A stretch of DNA of 64,000 nucleotides from an uncultured Clostridia bacterium (GCA_947627135.1 CANQUV010000009.1:20854-84853); one strand, 5' to 3'. Positions 25,451 through 35,697 are shown, counted from the stretch's first letter. Notes: generated by a model not told the origin, from the sequence alone. Translations and numbers: made by a program.

Positions 25451-28045
25451 TTATGCTATAAACATTTGAGTCCAGTAATTACCGTCTGCAACATAACCAA
25501 TTCCGATTTGTGTAAATTCGGGATCAAGAATATTTGCCCTATGTCCGGCTGAATGCATCCAACCGTCAACAACAGCTTCAGGAGTAGGGTAACCCTGCGC
25601 AATATTCTCTGCAGCTGCTGTGTATTTAATTCCGAACTGCGTCATCATCTCATACGGAGTTCCGTAAGTAGGTGATGTATGGTCGAAATAATTGTTATCC
25701 TTCATATCCTGTGCCTTTATACGGGCAACATCCGAAAGCTTAGCGTTATAAGTGTACGGTGAAAGATTGTTTTCTTCACGAACTTTATTTACAAGTTCAA
25801 AAACTTCCTGTTCGTATTTGGAAACAATATCTTCAGGCTGTGTTTCAGTTGGCTGTGTTTCAGTTGGTTTAGGGTCGGTAGGTTTATCTGTTGGATCTTC
25901 TGAATACTTTTTATATGTACCTACTAAACTGCCTTCGGAATCCAGTCCTGCACAGTACAGCTGAATATATGTTGCATCTTTAACATTTACATCATTGTCG
26001 GCGTCAACATTTGCTGCAAATAATTCTTTATTATTAAGCGTACCCAGCTTTGCAACATACAGCTGAATTAATGTAGCGTCTTTAACATTTATGTATTTAT
26101 CAAGGTTTGTATCGCCTGCCAAAATATTTTCATATATAGGATTTTCCGTTGTAGGTTCAGTCGATGCAGGTTCCGTCGTTGGCTCTGTTGATACAGGTTC
26201 TGTTGTGGGCGCTGTCGATACAGGTTCCGTTGTAGGTTCTGTCGATGCAGGTTCCGTTGTGGGTTCTGTTGTAGGTTTAACATAAGCAGGGTCATATAAT
26301 TGAGAGCTTAACCAAGCCGCACGACTGGTCATCCAATCAACTGTATAATCATATTCACCTTTAAATGTGCTTATATCATATTTTGTTTCGTTTGATGACT
26401 GTGAAAATGTGCCTGTGTCATAGTCATAAGTACAAACATTTAATCTTGAATGGTCGCAGATCCAGCTTCCTGTGTTGAGCTGCCAGCCGCTTGTATAGTT
26501 CATGTCGGCAGAGCCGCTTAGATAATTATAGTAAACATCAGATGAGAATAATTCTCCTGAAGATACTTCTGTGCTTGAAAATTTCTTAAGAGCAGGAACA
26601 AAAGTATCTGACCAGATCCTTTTTGAAGCATCCATAACCTTTGGATTGTTTGCAACAAGATTCATTATATTATTGGTATAACCGTATCTGCTGGAACCTT
26701 TGTATTTGCACCACCAACCGGTAGGTTCTTCATAGTCATATACTCCCATTGCCCTTAAATCATAATCGACGCCTGTTGCGTTTCCTAATGAGTTATCATA
26801 ATCCCATACAGGGGATGCAAAAAATTTCCAGTTTCCGTTTTCGTCCTGCTTGTATGTAAAGAATGTGCTTGATACACCTGAATCCCAGTTCTTTCCTAAC
26901 TCGTTAATCAAATAAAGTTTTGCCAATGAGTCAATATCTATAATTTCATCCAGATTTGATACATTATCCTCTATTGCAAAAAACATTGTGTCAAATTTAT
27001 CCTGTGCATAATCGAGAACTTCATTATAATATTGTTCGCCCCAAGATAATTCAGGAGTTTTCATTGTTACATTGTTTCCGCTTTGTGAGTAAAAAGTATA
27101 ATCATCATCACCTGCGCTTGCATCAATCTCACATACAAATGCAAAATTTTCTGCCATTGTACCGTCGTTTGGATTTAAGTAGCCCGTTTCATCTATATCT
27201 GAAAGCAGGTTTCCTTTTCCTGTGTCTACTTTTTGTGCAGCCAAATATGAACCTTTATATTCACCGTCTACATAAAAATCTATATAACGCGAATCTGATG
27301 CATAAGGCATTCCTACTTCATCAGAAAGGTCGTATAAAAATCTGTTTCTTGAAAGGGAAGCGTCCTGATAGTTTGCAAGGAATGAATACTTCTTTCCGCT
27401 TTCCATTGAATCGATAGAAACCCTTTCATTGTATGTAACATTAAACGGTTTCTTATCTTTATCCCATGTTGTATTGCCTCTTCCTTTTATCTTTTTAATA
27501 GACGTATTATCAACAGAGCCGTCTTTATCTACAATTGCTCCTGTTGCGGAAGCTTCGTTTGACTTATCCAATGACAGATATTCCCAAAGGCCTGTCCCGT
27601 TGCCGTCTGCATTTGAATTGTTTATATAAACGGCAGATTCAGCAGTAGATTTCATAAATTTTAATGTGTTTGTTCTGCTGCCTATTTTCATCTGATAGCT
27701 TTCGTTTGTGTTGTAATCAAATAATACTGCTGTTTTTGGAGGAATTGTTGTTCCTCCTATGACTGCCTCGAACGCGCTGTTATTATAAATTTCAACTTTC
27801 TGATCGTCTACACCTGACGGCAGATAGAAATAATAACAGTGATCAGCGTAGTTTAACTGCATTTTTTGCCATGCTTCTGTTTCCTCACTGCTGCCCTTTA
27901 CACCATGAGCATACAAAACAGATTCTGTGGCGTTTGTAATAACACCTGTTTTAATTTCTGTTGTTTCTGCAGCATTTGCAATTATACAAGTACCTAAGAC
28001 CATAATTATTGCAAGTATTACAGAAAAAATCTTAGTTGTTTTCAA
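25451..28045 (-). CDS. Secreted CotH-like protein with dockerin and CAP/SCP domains
   Basis: 864 residues from a TTG start at 28045, behind AGAAGGTG. Order of parts: a signal peptide (KTTKIFSVILAIIMVLG ... ANAAE); a CotH kinase-like domain (about 150-470; KGRGNTTWDKDKKPFNV, FLANYQDASLSRN, FASPVWDYDNSLGN with the WDYD active-site motif); a Thr/Glu/Pro-repeat linker; a type I dockerin with two calcium-loop repeats (GDTNLDKYINVKDA and NVDADNDVNVKDA); a second short TEP linker; and a C-terminal CAP/YkwD domain (LVNKVREENNLSPY, HTSPTYGTPYEMM, AENIAQG, HRANIL, IGIGY). The dockerin implies attachment to a cohesin scaffold on the cell surface. CotH domains can phosphorylate proteins. The pairing with CAP in one cellulosomal protein is unusual. 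Confidence 0.9.
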   Translation of the reverse strand: MKTTKIFSVILAIIMVLGTCIIANAAETTEIKTGVITNATESVLYAHGVKGSSEETEAWQKMQLNYADHCYYFYLPSGVDDQKVEIYNNSAFEAVIGGTTIPPKTAVLFDYNTNESYQMKIGSRTNTLKFMKSTAESAVYINNSNADGNGTGLWEYLSLDKSNEASATGAIVDKDGSVDNTSIKKIKGRGNTTWDKDKKPFNVTYNERVSIDSMESGKKYSFLANYQDASLSRNRFLYDLSDEVGMPYASDSRYIDFYVDGEYKGSYLAAQKVDTGKGNLLSDIDETGYLNPNDGTMAENFAFVCEIDASAGDDDYTFYSQSGNNVTMKTPELSWGEQYYNEVLDYAQDKFDTMFFAIEDNVSNLDEIIDIDSLAKLYLINELGKNWDSGVSSTFFTYKQDENGNWKFFASPVWDYDNSLGNATGVDYDLRAMGVYDYEEPTGWWCKYKGSSRYGYTNNIMNLVANNPKVMDASKRIWSDTFVPALKKFSSTEVSSGELFSSDVYYNYLSGSADMNYTSGWQLNTGSWICDHSRLNVCTYDYDTGTFSQSSNETKYDISTFKGEYDYTVDWMTSRAAWLSSQLYDPAYVKPTTEPTTEPASTEPTTEPVSTAPTTEPVSTEPTTEPASTEPTTENPIYENILAGDTNLDKYINVKDATLIQLYVAKLGTLNNKELFAANVDADNDVNVKDATYIQLYCAGLDSEGSLVGTYKKYSEDPTDKPTDPKPTETQPTETQPEDIVSKYEQEVFELVNKVREENNLSPYTYNAKLSDVARIKAQDMKDNNYFDHTSPTYGTPYEMMTQFGIKYTAAAENIAQGYPTPEAVVDGWMHSAGHRANILDPEFTQIGIGYVADGNYWTQMFIA

Positions 28046-28194
28046 TAGTATCACCTTCTAAATAAAATTATTTTTACAAGTATATTTTATCATATAATAA
28101 GATAAAAACTCTATTGACAATGTTTCTATAAAACGACTGTTATTTTTGTATAATAAGTAAAATACTTTTTATAATGTGAATATATATAACAAAA

Positions 28195-28222
28195 GAGAAA
28201 ACAGCAATATTACTGTTTTCTC
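28195..28222 (-). terminator. Terminator after birA
   Basis: GAGAAAACAG (28195-28204) pairs with CTGTTTTCTC (28213-28222). On the minus strand the stem is followed by TTTTGTTAT. Confidence 0.7.
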
Positions 28223-28237
28223 AAACAATTTGTTGTT

Positions 28238-29206
28238 TTAATATATTCCCTGAATTATTACTTCCCCAGAATTTACAGTTATAACAGAATTGTCTTTTGT
28301 TTTAACTTCAAGCTCACCTTTTGAATTAACATTAACTGCCATACCTTCTATTTGTCTGCCGTTTTTACAGCAGGTCACTTTTCTGTTTATGGTTGTACAA
28401 AGATTTTTGTATTCCTCAAGATTTGTTTTGTTTAGCTTGTAACTGCTTTTTGTAAGCTCTGCTTCAAGGTGTTTTAAAACCACTGAAAGAAGTTTGTTTT
28501 TATCGGGATTTTTTCCTGTTTCAAGAAATATAGATGTAGCTTTATTTCTTACTTCATCAGGAAATTCTGCCTGGTCTGTGTTTATGCCGATTCCTATTAC
28601 AATAAAATCAACGGCATCATACTCGGCGCTCATTTCCGTTAAAATACCAACCAACTTTTTATTATTTACTATAATATCATTTGGCCATTTTATTTTGCAG
28701 TCAATATTACAAAATTCCCTGATCGCCCTGCATACAGCCAGTCCTGCAACAGGAGTAATTCCGGATATCTCCATTGGGTAGAGCCGAGGTCTTAATAAAA
28801 CTGAAAAATAAATATTTTCATCTTTTTCGGATACCCATTTTCTGCCCAGTCTGCCTTTTCCGGCAGTTTGCTCTCTTGCTGCGGCAACCGTTCCGTGAGC
28901 TGCGCCCTTATGTCCCAGAATTTTTAAGTAATCATTGGTAGAGCCTGCGGTTTCAAGCACGATCATATTTTTACCGATAAATTCTGTTTCCAACATATTA
29001 TCAAGAACGTGTTTGTTCAAGACCTTTGGATAATTGATTAATTTGTATCCTTTGTTTGTAACAGAGTCGATAACAAAACCCTGTTCTTTAAGAGAATTTA
29101 TAGCTTTCCATACGGCCTGTCGAGATATATTAAATTTTTTTGATATTTCCTGGCCTGATATGTAATCTTCTTTTTTTGAAAGTATTTCAAGTATTTTTTT
29201 TTGCAT
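28238..29206 (-). CDS. birA: Bifunctional biotin-protein ligase / biotin repressor BirA
   Basis: 322 residues from ATG 29206 behind GAGGAC. The N-terminal winged helix (EISKKFNISRQAVWKAINSLKEQGF) gives DNA binding. The catalytic domain has AREQTAGKGRLGRKWVS (biotinyl-AMP loop) and KWPNDIIVNNKKLVGILTE, followed by a small SH3-like C-terminal domain. It attaches biotin to carboxylases and probably represses biotin genes. It is the last gene of a minus-strand run after coaBC, from which 158 bp without clear features separate it. Confidence 0.93.
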   Translation of the reverse strand: MQKKILEILSKKEDYISGQEISKKFNISRQAVWKAINSLKEQGFVIDSVTNKGYKLINYPKVLNKHVLDNMLETEFIGKNMIVLETAGSTNDYLKILGHKGAAHGTVAAAREQTAGKGRLGRKWVSEKDENIYFSVLLRPRLYPMEISGITPVAGLAVCRAIREFCNIDCKIKWPNDIIVNNKKLVGILTEMSAEYDAVDFIVIGIGINTDQAEFPDEVRNKATSIFLETGKNPDKNKLLSVVLKHLEAELTKSSYKLNKTNLEEYKNLCTTINRKVTCCKNGRQIEGMAVNVNSKGELEVKTKDNSVITVNSGEVIIQGIY

Positions 29207-29364
29207 AAAAAGTCCTCGATTCAAATAAGGGTGTCAGCCCCGTTTTAAACGTAGCAAGAAGCAGCGGCGATCACGATTTTTAGGCAGGTTTTTGCACATA
29301 CACATACAATGAATTTAAAATATTTTACGCTGTTTTAACGATGATAGGCAGAAAGTATTTTATG

Positions 29365-30555
29365 TTACAATAATTTATAAATTTTATCCAATATTTTATC
29401 GGCAACTTCGCTTTTGGACATAAGTTCAAGAGAGGTCATTTGGTCTTTTTCGATAATTGTGACCTTGTTTGTATCGGTCTGAAATCCCGCACCGTCATCT
29501 TTAAGATTATTGCAAACTATCATATCAAGGTTTTTATCGATCAGTTTTTGGGTGGAATTTTCTATCATATTTTCTGTTTCCATAGAGAAGCCGCAAATTA
29601 TTTGTTTTTCGACCTTGTTTTCACCCAAATATTTTAATATATCCCTTGTTTTTTCAAGACTGACATAATTTATGTCAGAATTTTTTTTGATTTTATGATC
29701 ATATACGGTTGCAGGTTTATAATCTGCAACAGCGGCGGCTTTGATAATAATTTGATTTTCAGCAGAAAGCGAAGTTACTGCGTTAAACATTTCCTCTGCG
29801 GAAACAACATTTACAGTTTTTACAAACGGTACTTGCGGAAGATTTACAGGTCCGCTTACAAGGGTTACCTCGGCTCCTCTTAACATAGCCGCTCTCGCTA
29901 TGGCGTAACCCATTTTCCCTGATGAATGATTTGTAATATACCGTACAGGGTCGATTGCTTCTTGTGTAGGACCTGCTGTTACAAGTACCTTTTTGCCTGA
30001 AAAATCCTTTTTGTCTGAAAGTGCTACTTCAAGATAATCAAGAAGCACGCTTTCATCCGGAAGTTTTCCGCTTCCAGTTTCGCCGCAGGCAAGTCTTCCG
30101 GTTGCGGGAGGAATTACAGTGTAGCCGAAGCGGTTTAATTTTTCAAGATTATCCTGTAATATTGGGTTTTCATACATATTGGTGTTCATTGCAGGAGCAA
30201 TAAGTTTAGGGCATTTTGCCGCCATAATCGTGGTAGACAGCATATCGTCTGCAATTCCACCGGCAATTTTTCCGATTATATTTGCAGATGCAGGAGCAAC
30301 TAAAAAAACGTCGGCACTTGCTGCGATAGAAATATGTGCAATATTGTACTGAAAATTACGGTCAAAGGTGCTTGTTATGCATTTGTTTTTTGTAAGTTCC
30401 TCAAAGGTTATGGGATTTATAAAATTTGTTGCATTATCAGTCATAATTACCTGTACGTTGTATCCCTTTTTTACCAATGCGCTTGCAACATTCGCCATTT
30501 TATAAGCAGCAATACTTCCTGTAATTCCCAATACAATGTTTTTTTTACTAAACAT
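29365..30555 (-). CDS. coaBC: Bifunctional phosphopantothenoylcysteine decarboxylase / phosphopantothenate-cysteine ligase
   Basis: 396 residues. The N-terminal CoaC flavoprotein domain has GITGSIAAYKMAN, APASANIIGKIAGGIADDML and the APAMNTNMYENP substrate clamp. The C-terminal CoaB domain has VLVTAGPTQEAIDPVRYITNHSSGKMGYA and AAVADYKP. It carries out CoA synthesis from 4'-phosphopantothenate to 4'-phosphopantetheine. It follows panD after 1 bp, so the pantothenate genes and coaBC probably share one mRNA. Confidence 0.95.
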   Translation of the reverse strand: MFSKKNIVLGITGSIAAYKMANVASALVKKGYNVQVIMTDNATNFINPITFEELTKNKCITSTFDRNFQYNIAHISIAASADVFLVAPASANIIGKIAGGIADDMLSTTIMAAKCPKLIAPAMNTNMYENPILQDNLEKLNRFGYTVIPPATGRLACGETGSGKLPDESVLLDYLEVALSDKKDFSGKKVLVTAGPTQEAIDPVRYITNHSSGKMGYAIARAAMLRGAEVTLVSGPVNLPQVPFVKTVNVVSAEEMFNAVTSLSAENQIIIKAAAVADYKPATVYDHKIKKNSDINYVSLEKTRDILKYLGENKVEKQIICGFSMETENMIENSTQKLIDKNLDMIVCNNLKDDGAGFQTDTNKVTIIEKDQMTSLELMSKSEVADKILDKIYKLL

Positions 30556-30556
30556 T

Positions 30557-30952
30557 TTAATCCTCCATATCGCTTAAAAGGCCGTGCTTTTCGTATGATT
30601 TAATTTTGCTTATGAAATTGTTTTCATCAACAAATACTACCGTTGGTTTGTGTGTTTTTATCTCTTCTGTATTAAGTTGTGCAAAACTCATAATTATAAT
30701 TTTATCACCTTTATTTATGAATTTTGCCGCAGCTCCGTTAAGACAAATTATTCCCGACCCTGATTTTCCCGCAATAACATAAGTTTCTAATCGGTTACCG
30801 TTATCAATATCGGCAACCAGAACTTTTTCATATTCAATAATACCGGATGCTTTCATAAGTTTTTCATCTATGGTGATTGAACCTACATAATTAAGGTCAG
30901 CCTGTGTTACGGTTGCACGGTGGATTTTACTTTTCAGCATTGTTACAGTCAT
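30557..30952 (-). CDS. panD: Aspartate 1-decarboxylase proenzyme
   Basis: 131 residues. It has the self-cleavage site around G-S in [14 protein letters not shown], where the serine becomes the pyruvoyl cofactor, plus [12 protein letters not shown] and [12 protein letters not shown]. It makes beta-alanine for pantothenate. Located between panC (12 bp upstream) and coaBC. Confidence 0.95.
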   Translation of the reverse strand: MTVTMLKSKIHRATVTQADLNYVGSITIDEKLMKASGIIEYEKVLVADIDNGNRLETYVIAGKSGSGIICLNGAAAKFINKGDKIIIMSFAQLNTEEIKTHKPTVVFVDENNFISKIKSYEKHGLLSDMED

Positions 30953-30964
30953 AATGATATCCTT

Positions 30965-31813
30965 TCAGACGGTAATTATAAAGTTGTCAATTAGTCGTGT
31001 TTTTCCTATATAAACTGCAATTGCGGCAAGAATGTTGCCGCTGATTGTGTCAACGGGTTCAATGCTTTCGGCATTTACGATATTTACATAGTCTATTTTT
31101 GCAAGAGGTTCGGATTTTATTTTATCTGTCATTGATTTAATGACAACTGACGACCTTCTTTCACCGTTTTGAACCATTTCTTTTCCCAAAAAAATGGCTT
31201 TGCTTAATATAAGAGCGGCTTTTCTTTCTTCGGGATTCAAATAAGTGTTGCGTGAGCTTTTTGCAAGGCCGTCGTTCTCACGTACTATGGGACAGCCTAC
31301 GATTTCAAGGTCGAAGTTGAGGTCTTTTACCATTCGCTTTATAATTGCCAGCTGTTGTGCGTCTTTTTCTCCAAAGTAGGCTCGGTCAGGAGAGGTAATA
31401 TTAAAAAGCTTGCTTACAACTGTACATACACCGGCAAAATGAGTAGGGCGTGTTTTTCCGCAAAGTTCTTTGGTGAGTCCGTTCATTGTAACATTTGTTG
31501 AAAATCCGTGGGGATACATCTCTTGCGGACTAGGATTAAATATAAGGTCTGCGCCTGTTTGCTCACAGAGCACTGTATCCTTTTTTATATCCCTCGGATA
31601 GCTTTCAAGGTCTTCATTTGGTGCAAACTGTATGGGATTTACAAAAATACTGACAACAACTTTGTCGTTTTCCTTTACGGCTCTTTCGATCAGACTTTGA
31701 TGTCCTTCGTGAAGATAACCCATTGTAGGCACAAGTCCGATAGACAAACCTTGTTTTTTCCATTCTTTTATTTGATTTTTTATTTCTGATATACTGCCTG
31801 ATGATTTAATCAT
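30965..31813 (-). CDS. panC: Pantothenate synthetase
   Basis: 282 residues. Family motifs: [15 protein letters not shown] (HxGH nucleotide-binding), [38 protein letters not shown] and [12 protein letters not shown]. It condenses pantoate with beta-alanine using ATP. The start overlaps the panB stop by 4 nt, so the two are coupled. Confidence 0.96.
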   Translation of the reverse strand: MIKSSGSISEIKNQIKEWKKQGLSIGLVPTMGYLHEGHQSLIERAVKENDKVVVSIFVNPIQFAPNEDLESYPRDIKKDTVLCEQTGADLIFNPSPQEMYPHGFSTNVTMNGLTKELCGKTRPTHFAGVCTVVSKLFNITSPDRAYFGEKDAQQLAIIKRMVKDLNFDLEIVGCPIVRENDGLAKSSRNTYLNPEERKAALILSKAIFLGKEMVQNGERRSSVVIKSMTDKIKSEPLAKIDYVNIVNAESIEPVDTISGNILAAIAVYIGKTRLIDNFIITV

Positions 31814-32649
31814 TTTATTTCCTCCTCAAGCTTTTTCATTATTTCGTCAGAAATAGTATATTCATGCTCTTTTGCAGGAAATATACCTGACTTTGTTTCG
31901 TTTATATAGTCTGAAAAAGCTTTTTTCATAACAGTGCCTACATCTGCAAATTGTTTAACAAATTTAGGCTTATAATCAGAAAACATACCCAGCATATCCT
32001 GATATACAAGAATCTGTCCGTCACAGCCATTTCCTGCACCTATGCCGATTGTTGGAATTGTAAGTATTTTTGAAATGAAAGACGCCAATTTTGCAGGCAC
32101 ACATTCAAGAACAACGGCAAATGCACCTGCTTTTTCTATGGAAATTGCATCATCAATAAGTTTTTTTGCGGAAGCTTCGTCTTTACACTGCACTTTGTAT
32201 CCGCCAAATATATTTACCGACTGCGGCGTAAGTCCCAGGTGAGCCATAACAGGAATACCTGCATTTGTAACGGCTCTGATTACTTGGCATACTTCAGCTC
32301 CGCCTTCTAATTTTACAGCAGATGCATGACCTTCTTTAACCAGTCTGCCTGCATTTACAAGTGCGTCATAAACTGAAGTCTGATAAGACATAAACGGCAT
32401 ATCAATAACGACCATCGCATTTTTTGCCCCTCTGGCTACTGCCGCACCGTGATGTATCATATCTTCTACGGTTACCGAAATTGTGTTCTCATATCCTAAA
32501 ATTACATTTCCCAGTGAGTCGCCTACAAGAATTGCGTCAACCCCTGCTTCGTCCATGATTTTAGCTGTTGAGTAGTCATAAGCAGTCAGCATTGTAAGTT
32601 TTTCGTTGTTTAGTTTAGCCTGATTGAAAGTTGTAATAGTTTTTTTCAT
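31810..32649 (-). CDS. panB: 3-methyl-2-oxobutanoate hydroxymethyltransferase
   Basis: 279 residues. Motifs: [73 protein letters not shown]. It makes ketopantoate from ketoisovalerate and methylene-THF, the first committed pantothenate step. CAGGAGAAAATACC is its ribosome site. A candidate structured leader lies between it and coaX. Confidence 0.96.
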   Translation of the reverse strand: MKKTITTFNQAKLNNEKLTMLTAYDYSTAKIMDEAGVDAILVGDSLGNVILGYENTISVTVEDMIHHGAAVARGAKNAMVVIDMPFMSYQTSVYDALVNAGRLVKEGHASAVKLEGGAEVCQVIRAVTNAGIPVMAHLGLTPQSVNIFGGYKVQCKDEASAKKLIDDAISIEKAGAFAVVLECVPAKLASFISKILTIPTIGIGAGNGCDGQILVYQDMLGMFSDYKPKFVKQFADVGTVMKKAFSDYINETKSGIFPAKEHEYTISDEIMKKLEEEIK

Positions 32650-32713
32650 GGTATTTTCTCCTGTTGAGTTTTACTAATCTGTAAGTAGTATCATTTTGTT
32701 CGCTAAGAGAATA

Positions 32714-32783
32714 GCAGGATTTTTTTGCAAAAAATGTGCACAGAGTAAATCCCGCTTACCTGTGCCAAATAAAACTAATTATC
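32714..32783 (-). promoter_or_regulatory. Candidate pseudoknot leader upstream of panB
   Basis: On the minus strand four segments pair in interleaved order: GCACAG (32765-32760) with CTGTGC (32743-32738), and GCGGGATT (32755-32748) with AATCCTGC (32721-32714; one G-T pair). The loops are 4, 4 and 16 nt, the geometry of an H-type pseudoknot. A weak promoter (TTGAAC, 19-nt spacer, GATAAT at 32783-32778) would start the RNA just before the first segment. I could not tell whether this is the known pan motif. The remainder of 32784-32948 has nothing else I recognise. Confidence 0.4.
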
Positions 32784-32948
32784 AATCTTATTTTCCGCTT
32801 TCGTTCAATACTGATACGGTCGGAGTTATAATATAATAATATAAATTAAAACGGTACAGTTTCAAAGCGAATACTATCCGAATTTATAATAACATAGCTG
32901 ATTAGAAAAAGCAATATTTCTAATATAACAATAAGTCGGCATTTATTA

Positions 32949-33719
32949 TCATAAGTTTTTATTTTTATCATAAATGATTTTAAGTCCTTCAAGAACCAAA
33001 TCTTCGTTTAAAATAATATCTTTTTTACAGTACTTTATTATGACCGGGGCAAATCCTCCTGTTGCAACCAATGTGCATTTTTGTTTCACTTCTTTTTCGT
33101 AGCGTTCAATCATTCCGTCTATCATAGCGGCATTTCCGTAAACGATACCGCTTCTCATACAATCTGAAGTATTTGTACCGATTGTTTTTTTCGGTGCCGA
33201 AAAATTTACAGACGGCAAAAGTGCACATTTATTAGTAAGTGCGTCAAGGGAAATTTGTATTCCCGGAAGAATTGTACCTCCGCAGTAAGTTTTGTTTTCG
33301 TTCATGTAAAGTATGGTGGTGGCGGTGCCGAGACCTATTACTATTACAGGACAGGTGTACAGTTCTTTAAGCGCTACACATATACATACTATATCAGAGC
33401 CTACTGTTGAAGGATTGTCAAGGCGTATGTCAAGTCCTGTTTTTATTCCCGGCCCTACTACAAGACTTTCAATTCCTGTGACCGTGTTTATTGCGTTTTT
33501 AAGGGGATTTGTTACCGCCGGTACAACGCATGATATTATTGAACCGCTGATTTTTTTTGCGTCAACATTATTAATTTGAAATATTGTGTATAACTCAACG
33601 GAATAGTCGTCTGAAGTTTTGTTTTTGTCAGTTGAAAATACAAGTTTAAATTTTAGCTCATCTTTATCAAAAATACCTATTTTAGTATTTGTGTTTCCAA
33701 CATCTGCCACTAAAAGCAT
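32949..33719 (-). CDS. coaX: Type III pantothenate kinase
   Basis: 256 residues from ATG 33719, chosen over the in-frame GTG 33728 because GAGGTG is the ribosome site. ASKHA-type fold with LLVADVGNTNTKIGIF (phosphate 1), VVGPGIKTGLDIRLDNPSTVGSD, IGLGTATTI and GGTILPGI. It phosphorylates pantothenate, the first CoA step, without CoA feedback. With panB, panC, panD and coaBC it covers CoA synthesis up to phosphopantetheine. Confidence 0.95.
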   Translation of the reverse strand: MLLVADVGNTNTKIGIFDKDELKFKLVFSTDKNKTSDDYSVELYTIFQINNVDAKKISGSIISCVVPAVTNPLKNAINTVTGIESLVVGPGIKTGLDIRLDNPSTVGSDIVCICVALKELYTCPVIVIGLGTATTILYMNENKTYCGGTILPGIQISLDALTNKCALLPSVNFSAPKKTIGTNTSDCMRSGIVYGNAAMIDGMIERYEKEVKQKCTLVATGGFAPVIIKYCKKDIILNEDLVLEGLKIIYDKNKNL

Positions 33720-33888
33720 TTTTTTCACCTCAAAACTTTTTTATATTTTAAACATTTTAAAGTATAGCATTAATTTTCAAAAATTCAACATTATTTTATT
33801 TTTATTTTACAATAGCGAAAAATACCGTACAATTTATATGTTAAAATAAACCCCGTATGAATGTAAATTAACCAATGGAGGTTATAAG

Positions 33889-34737
33889 ATGAATTCAAAA
33901 GAAGAAAAACAGCTGAAGATTTTGGCATGTAAATCAAGAATAGGAGCAATCTTGGGAACTTATAATGCTAAATCAGGTCATCCCGGCGGCTCATTATCTG
34001 CCGCAGATATTTTTACTTATCTTTATTTTAAAGAAATGAGCGTTGACCCGAAAAATCCTGATGATCCTTACAGAGACCGTTTTGTATTGTCAAAAGGTCA
34101 TTGTTGTCCAAGCCTTTATGCTACCCTTGCATTAAAGGGTTACTTCCAATGGAGCGAGCTTGAAAAACTTCGTCATGTAGGAGCTATGCTTCAGGGTCAT
34201 CCGGATATGAAGGGTACTCCCGGTATTGATATGAGTTCAGGCTCTTTGGGACAAGGTGTTTCTGCTGCCTGCGGAATGGCGCTTGCGGCAAAGCTTGACA
34301 ATAATAATTACCGTGTTTACACTGTTTTGGGTGACGGTGAATGTGAAGAGGGTCAGGTATGGGAGTCGGCTATGTTTGCTTCTCACAATAAACTTGATAA
34401 CCTTGTTATTATAGTTGACCAAAACGGTCTTCAGATTGACGGTCCTGTTGAAGAGGTATGCGGTATAGAGCCTCTCGATAAAAAATTCGAAAGTTTCGGA
34501 TTTAAAGTAGTTAAGATAGACGGTCATAACTTTGCAGAAATTGAGAATGCGTTCATTACAGCAAAAGAAACAAAGGGACAGCCTACTGCAATACTTGCAA
34601 AAACAATTAAAGGCAAAGGCGTTTCATTTATGGAAAATCAGGTTGGCTGGCACGGAACCGCTCCCAATAAAGAGCAGTTTGAACAGGCAACGAGCGAACT
34701 TGAGGCTGAACTTGCAAAATTGGAGGGTGAGTGCTGA
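33889..34737 (+). CDS. Transketolase, N-terminal subunit
   Basis: 282 residues, the thiamine-diphosphate-binding half: SGHPGGSLSAADIFTYLYF, DRFVLSKGHCCPSLYATLA, GSLGQGVSAACGMALAAK, and the ThDP motif GDGECEEGQVWESAMFASHNKLDNLVIIVDQN. GGAGG lies upstream of the ATG. Split transketolases are common in Clostridia and archaea; the C-terminal half follows with a 1-nt overlap (TGATG). It moves two-carbon units in the pentose phosphate pathway. Confidence 0.94.
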   Translation: MNSKEEKQLKILACKSRIGAILGTYNAKSGHPGGSLSAADIFTYLYFKEMSVDPKNPDDPYRDRFVLSKGHCCPSLYATLALKGYFQWSELEKLRHVGAMLQGHPDMKGTPGIDMSSGSLGQGVSAACGMALAAKLDNNNYRVYTVLGDGECEEGQVWESAMFASHNKLDNLVIIVDQNGLQIDGPVEEVCGIEPLDKKFESFGFKVVKIDGHNFAEIENAFITAKETKGQPTAILAKTIKGKGVSFMENQVGWHGTAPNKEQFEQATSELEAELAKLEGEC

Positions 34738-35681
34738 TGGCTGAAATTATTACAAAAGCAACCAGAGAAAGCTTTGGAATGGCTTTATGCGAACTTGCAA
34801 AAACAAATAAAGATATTGTTGTTTTAGATGCCGACCTTGCAGCAGCAACAAAAACATCTATATTTAAAAAAGAATTTCCAAAAAGATTCAGAGATTGCGG
34901 TATCGCCGAATGCAATATGATGGGCGTTGCGGCAGGACTTGCAGCGTCAGGTAAAATTCCGGTTGCAGCGTCATTTGCCATGTTTGCAACAGGAAGAGCG
35001 TTTGAACAAATCAGAAATTCAATTGCATATCCTCATCTTAATGTAAAAATTGCAGGAAGTCATGCAGGCATATCCACAGGTGAAGACGGTGCGACCCATC
35101 AGTGTCTGGAAGATATTGCGCTTATGAGAACCTTGCCGGGAATGGTAGTTTTAAATCCTGCCGACCATTATGAAATGATGGCGGCTACAAAGGCAGCTGT
35201 TGAATATAAGGGGCCAGTATATATTCGTTTGGGCAGACTTGCAATTGACAGCTTTAACGACCCTGATACATATAAATTTGAATTGGGCAAGGGTATAACC
35301 TTACACGAAGGCAACGATGTTGCCGTTATAGCAACGGGACTTGTTGTAAACGAAGCGCTAAAAGCAGTTAGGGAACTTAAAACGCAGGGAATTAATGCCC
35401 GTTTGATTAATATTCACACCATTAAACCTATCGACGAAGAGATCATAATTAAAGCGGCAAAAGAAACAGGCAGAATTATTACGGTTGAAGAACATAATAT
35501 TATCGGTGGACTTGCTGACGCTGTTTGTCAGGTAACCAGTGCAAAATGTCCTGTTCCGGTTACAAGAATCGGTGTTGAGGATAAATTTGGTTACAGTGGT
35601 CCGGCAAAGGAACTTCTTGAAATTTTCGGTCTTTGCAAGGATAATATTGCCAAAGTTATAACAGATGTTGTAAAAGGTTGA
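34737..35681 (+). CDS. Transketolase, C-terminal subunit
   Basis: 314 residues from ATG 34737 (the in-frame GTG at 34731 lies within the previous gene). The PYR domain has ATRESFGMALCELAK, DADLAAATKTS, RDCGIAECNMMGVAAGLA and SHAGISTGEDGATHQCLEDIALMR. The C-terminal transketolase domain has NIHTIKPIDEE and VEEHNIIGGLADAV. It completes the active site of the N-terminal subunit. GGAGGGTGAG at the end of the upstream gene is the ribosome site, so the two chains should be made in equal amounts. Confidence 0.94.
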   Translation: MAEIITKATRESFGMALCELAKTNKDIVVLDADLAAATKTSIFKKEFPKRFRDCGIAECNMMGVAAGLAASGKIPVAASFAMFATGRAFEQIRNSIAYPHLNVKIAGSHAGISTGEDGATHQCLEDIALMRTLPGMVVLNPADHYEMMAATKAAVEYKGPVYIRLGRLAIDSFNDPDTYKFELGKGITLHEGNDVAVIATGLVVNEALKAVRELKTQGINARLINIHTIKPIDEEIIIKAAKETGRIITVEEHNIIGGLADAVCQVTSAKCPVPVTRIGVEDKFGYSGPAKELLEIFGLCKDNIAKVITDVVKG

Positions 35682-35697
35682 TTTTTGCAAATACTAC

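Noticed and set aside
26091..26285. Open frames on the plus strand and in another minus frame across Val/Gly/Ser- or Gln-rich repeats
   Set aside because: They are shadows of the Thr/Glu/Pro-repeat linker of the CotH protein on the minus strand. The repeat is a coding linker, not a CRISPR or minisatellite.
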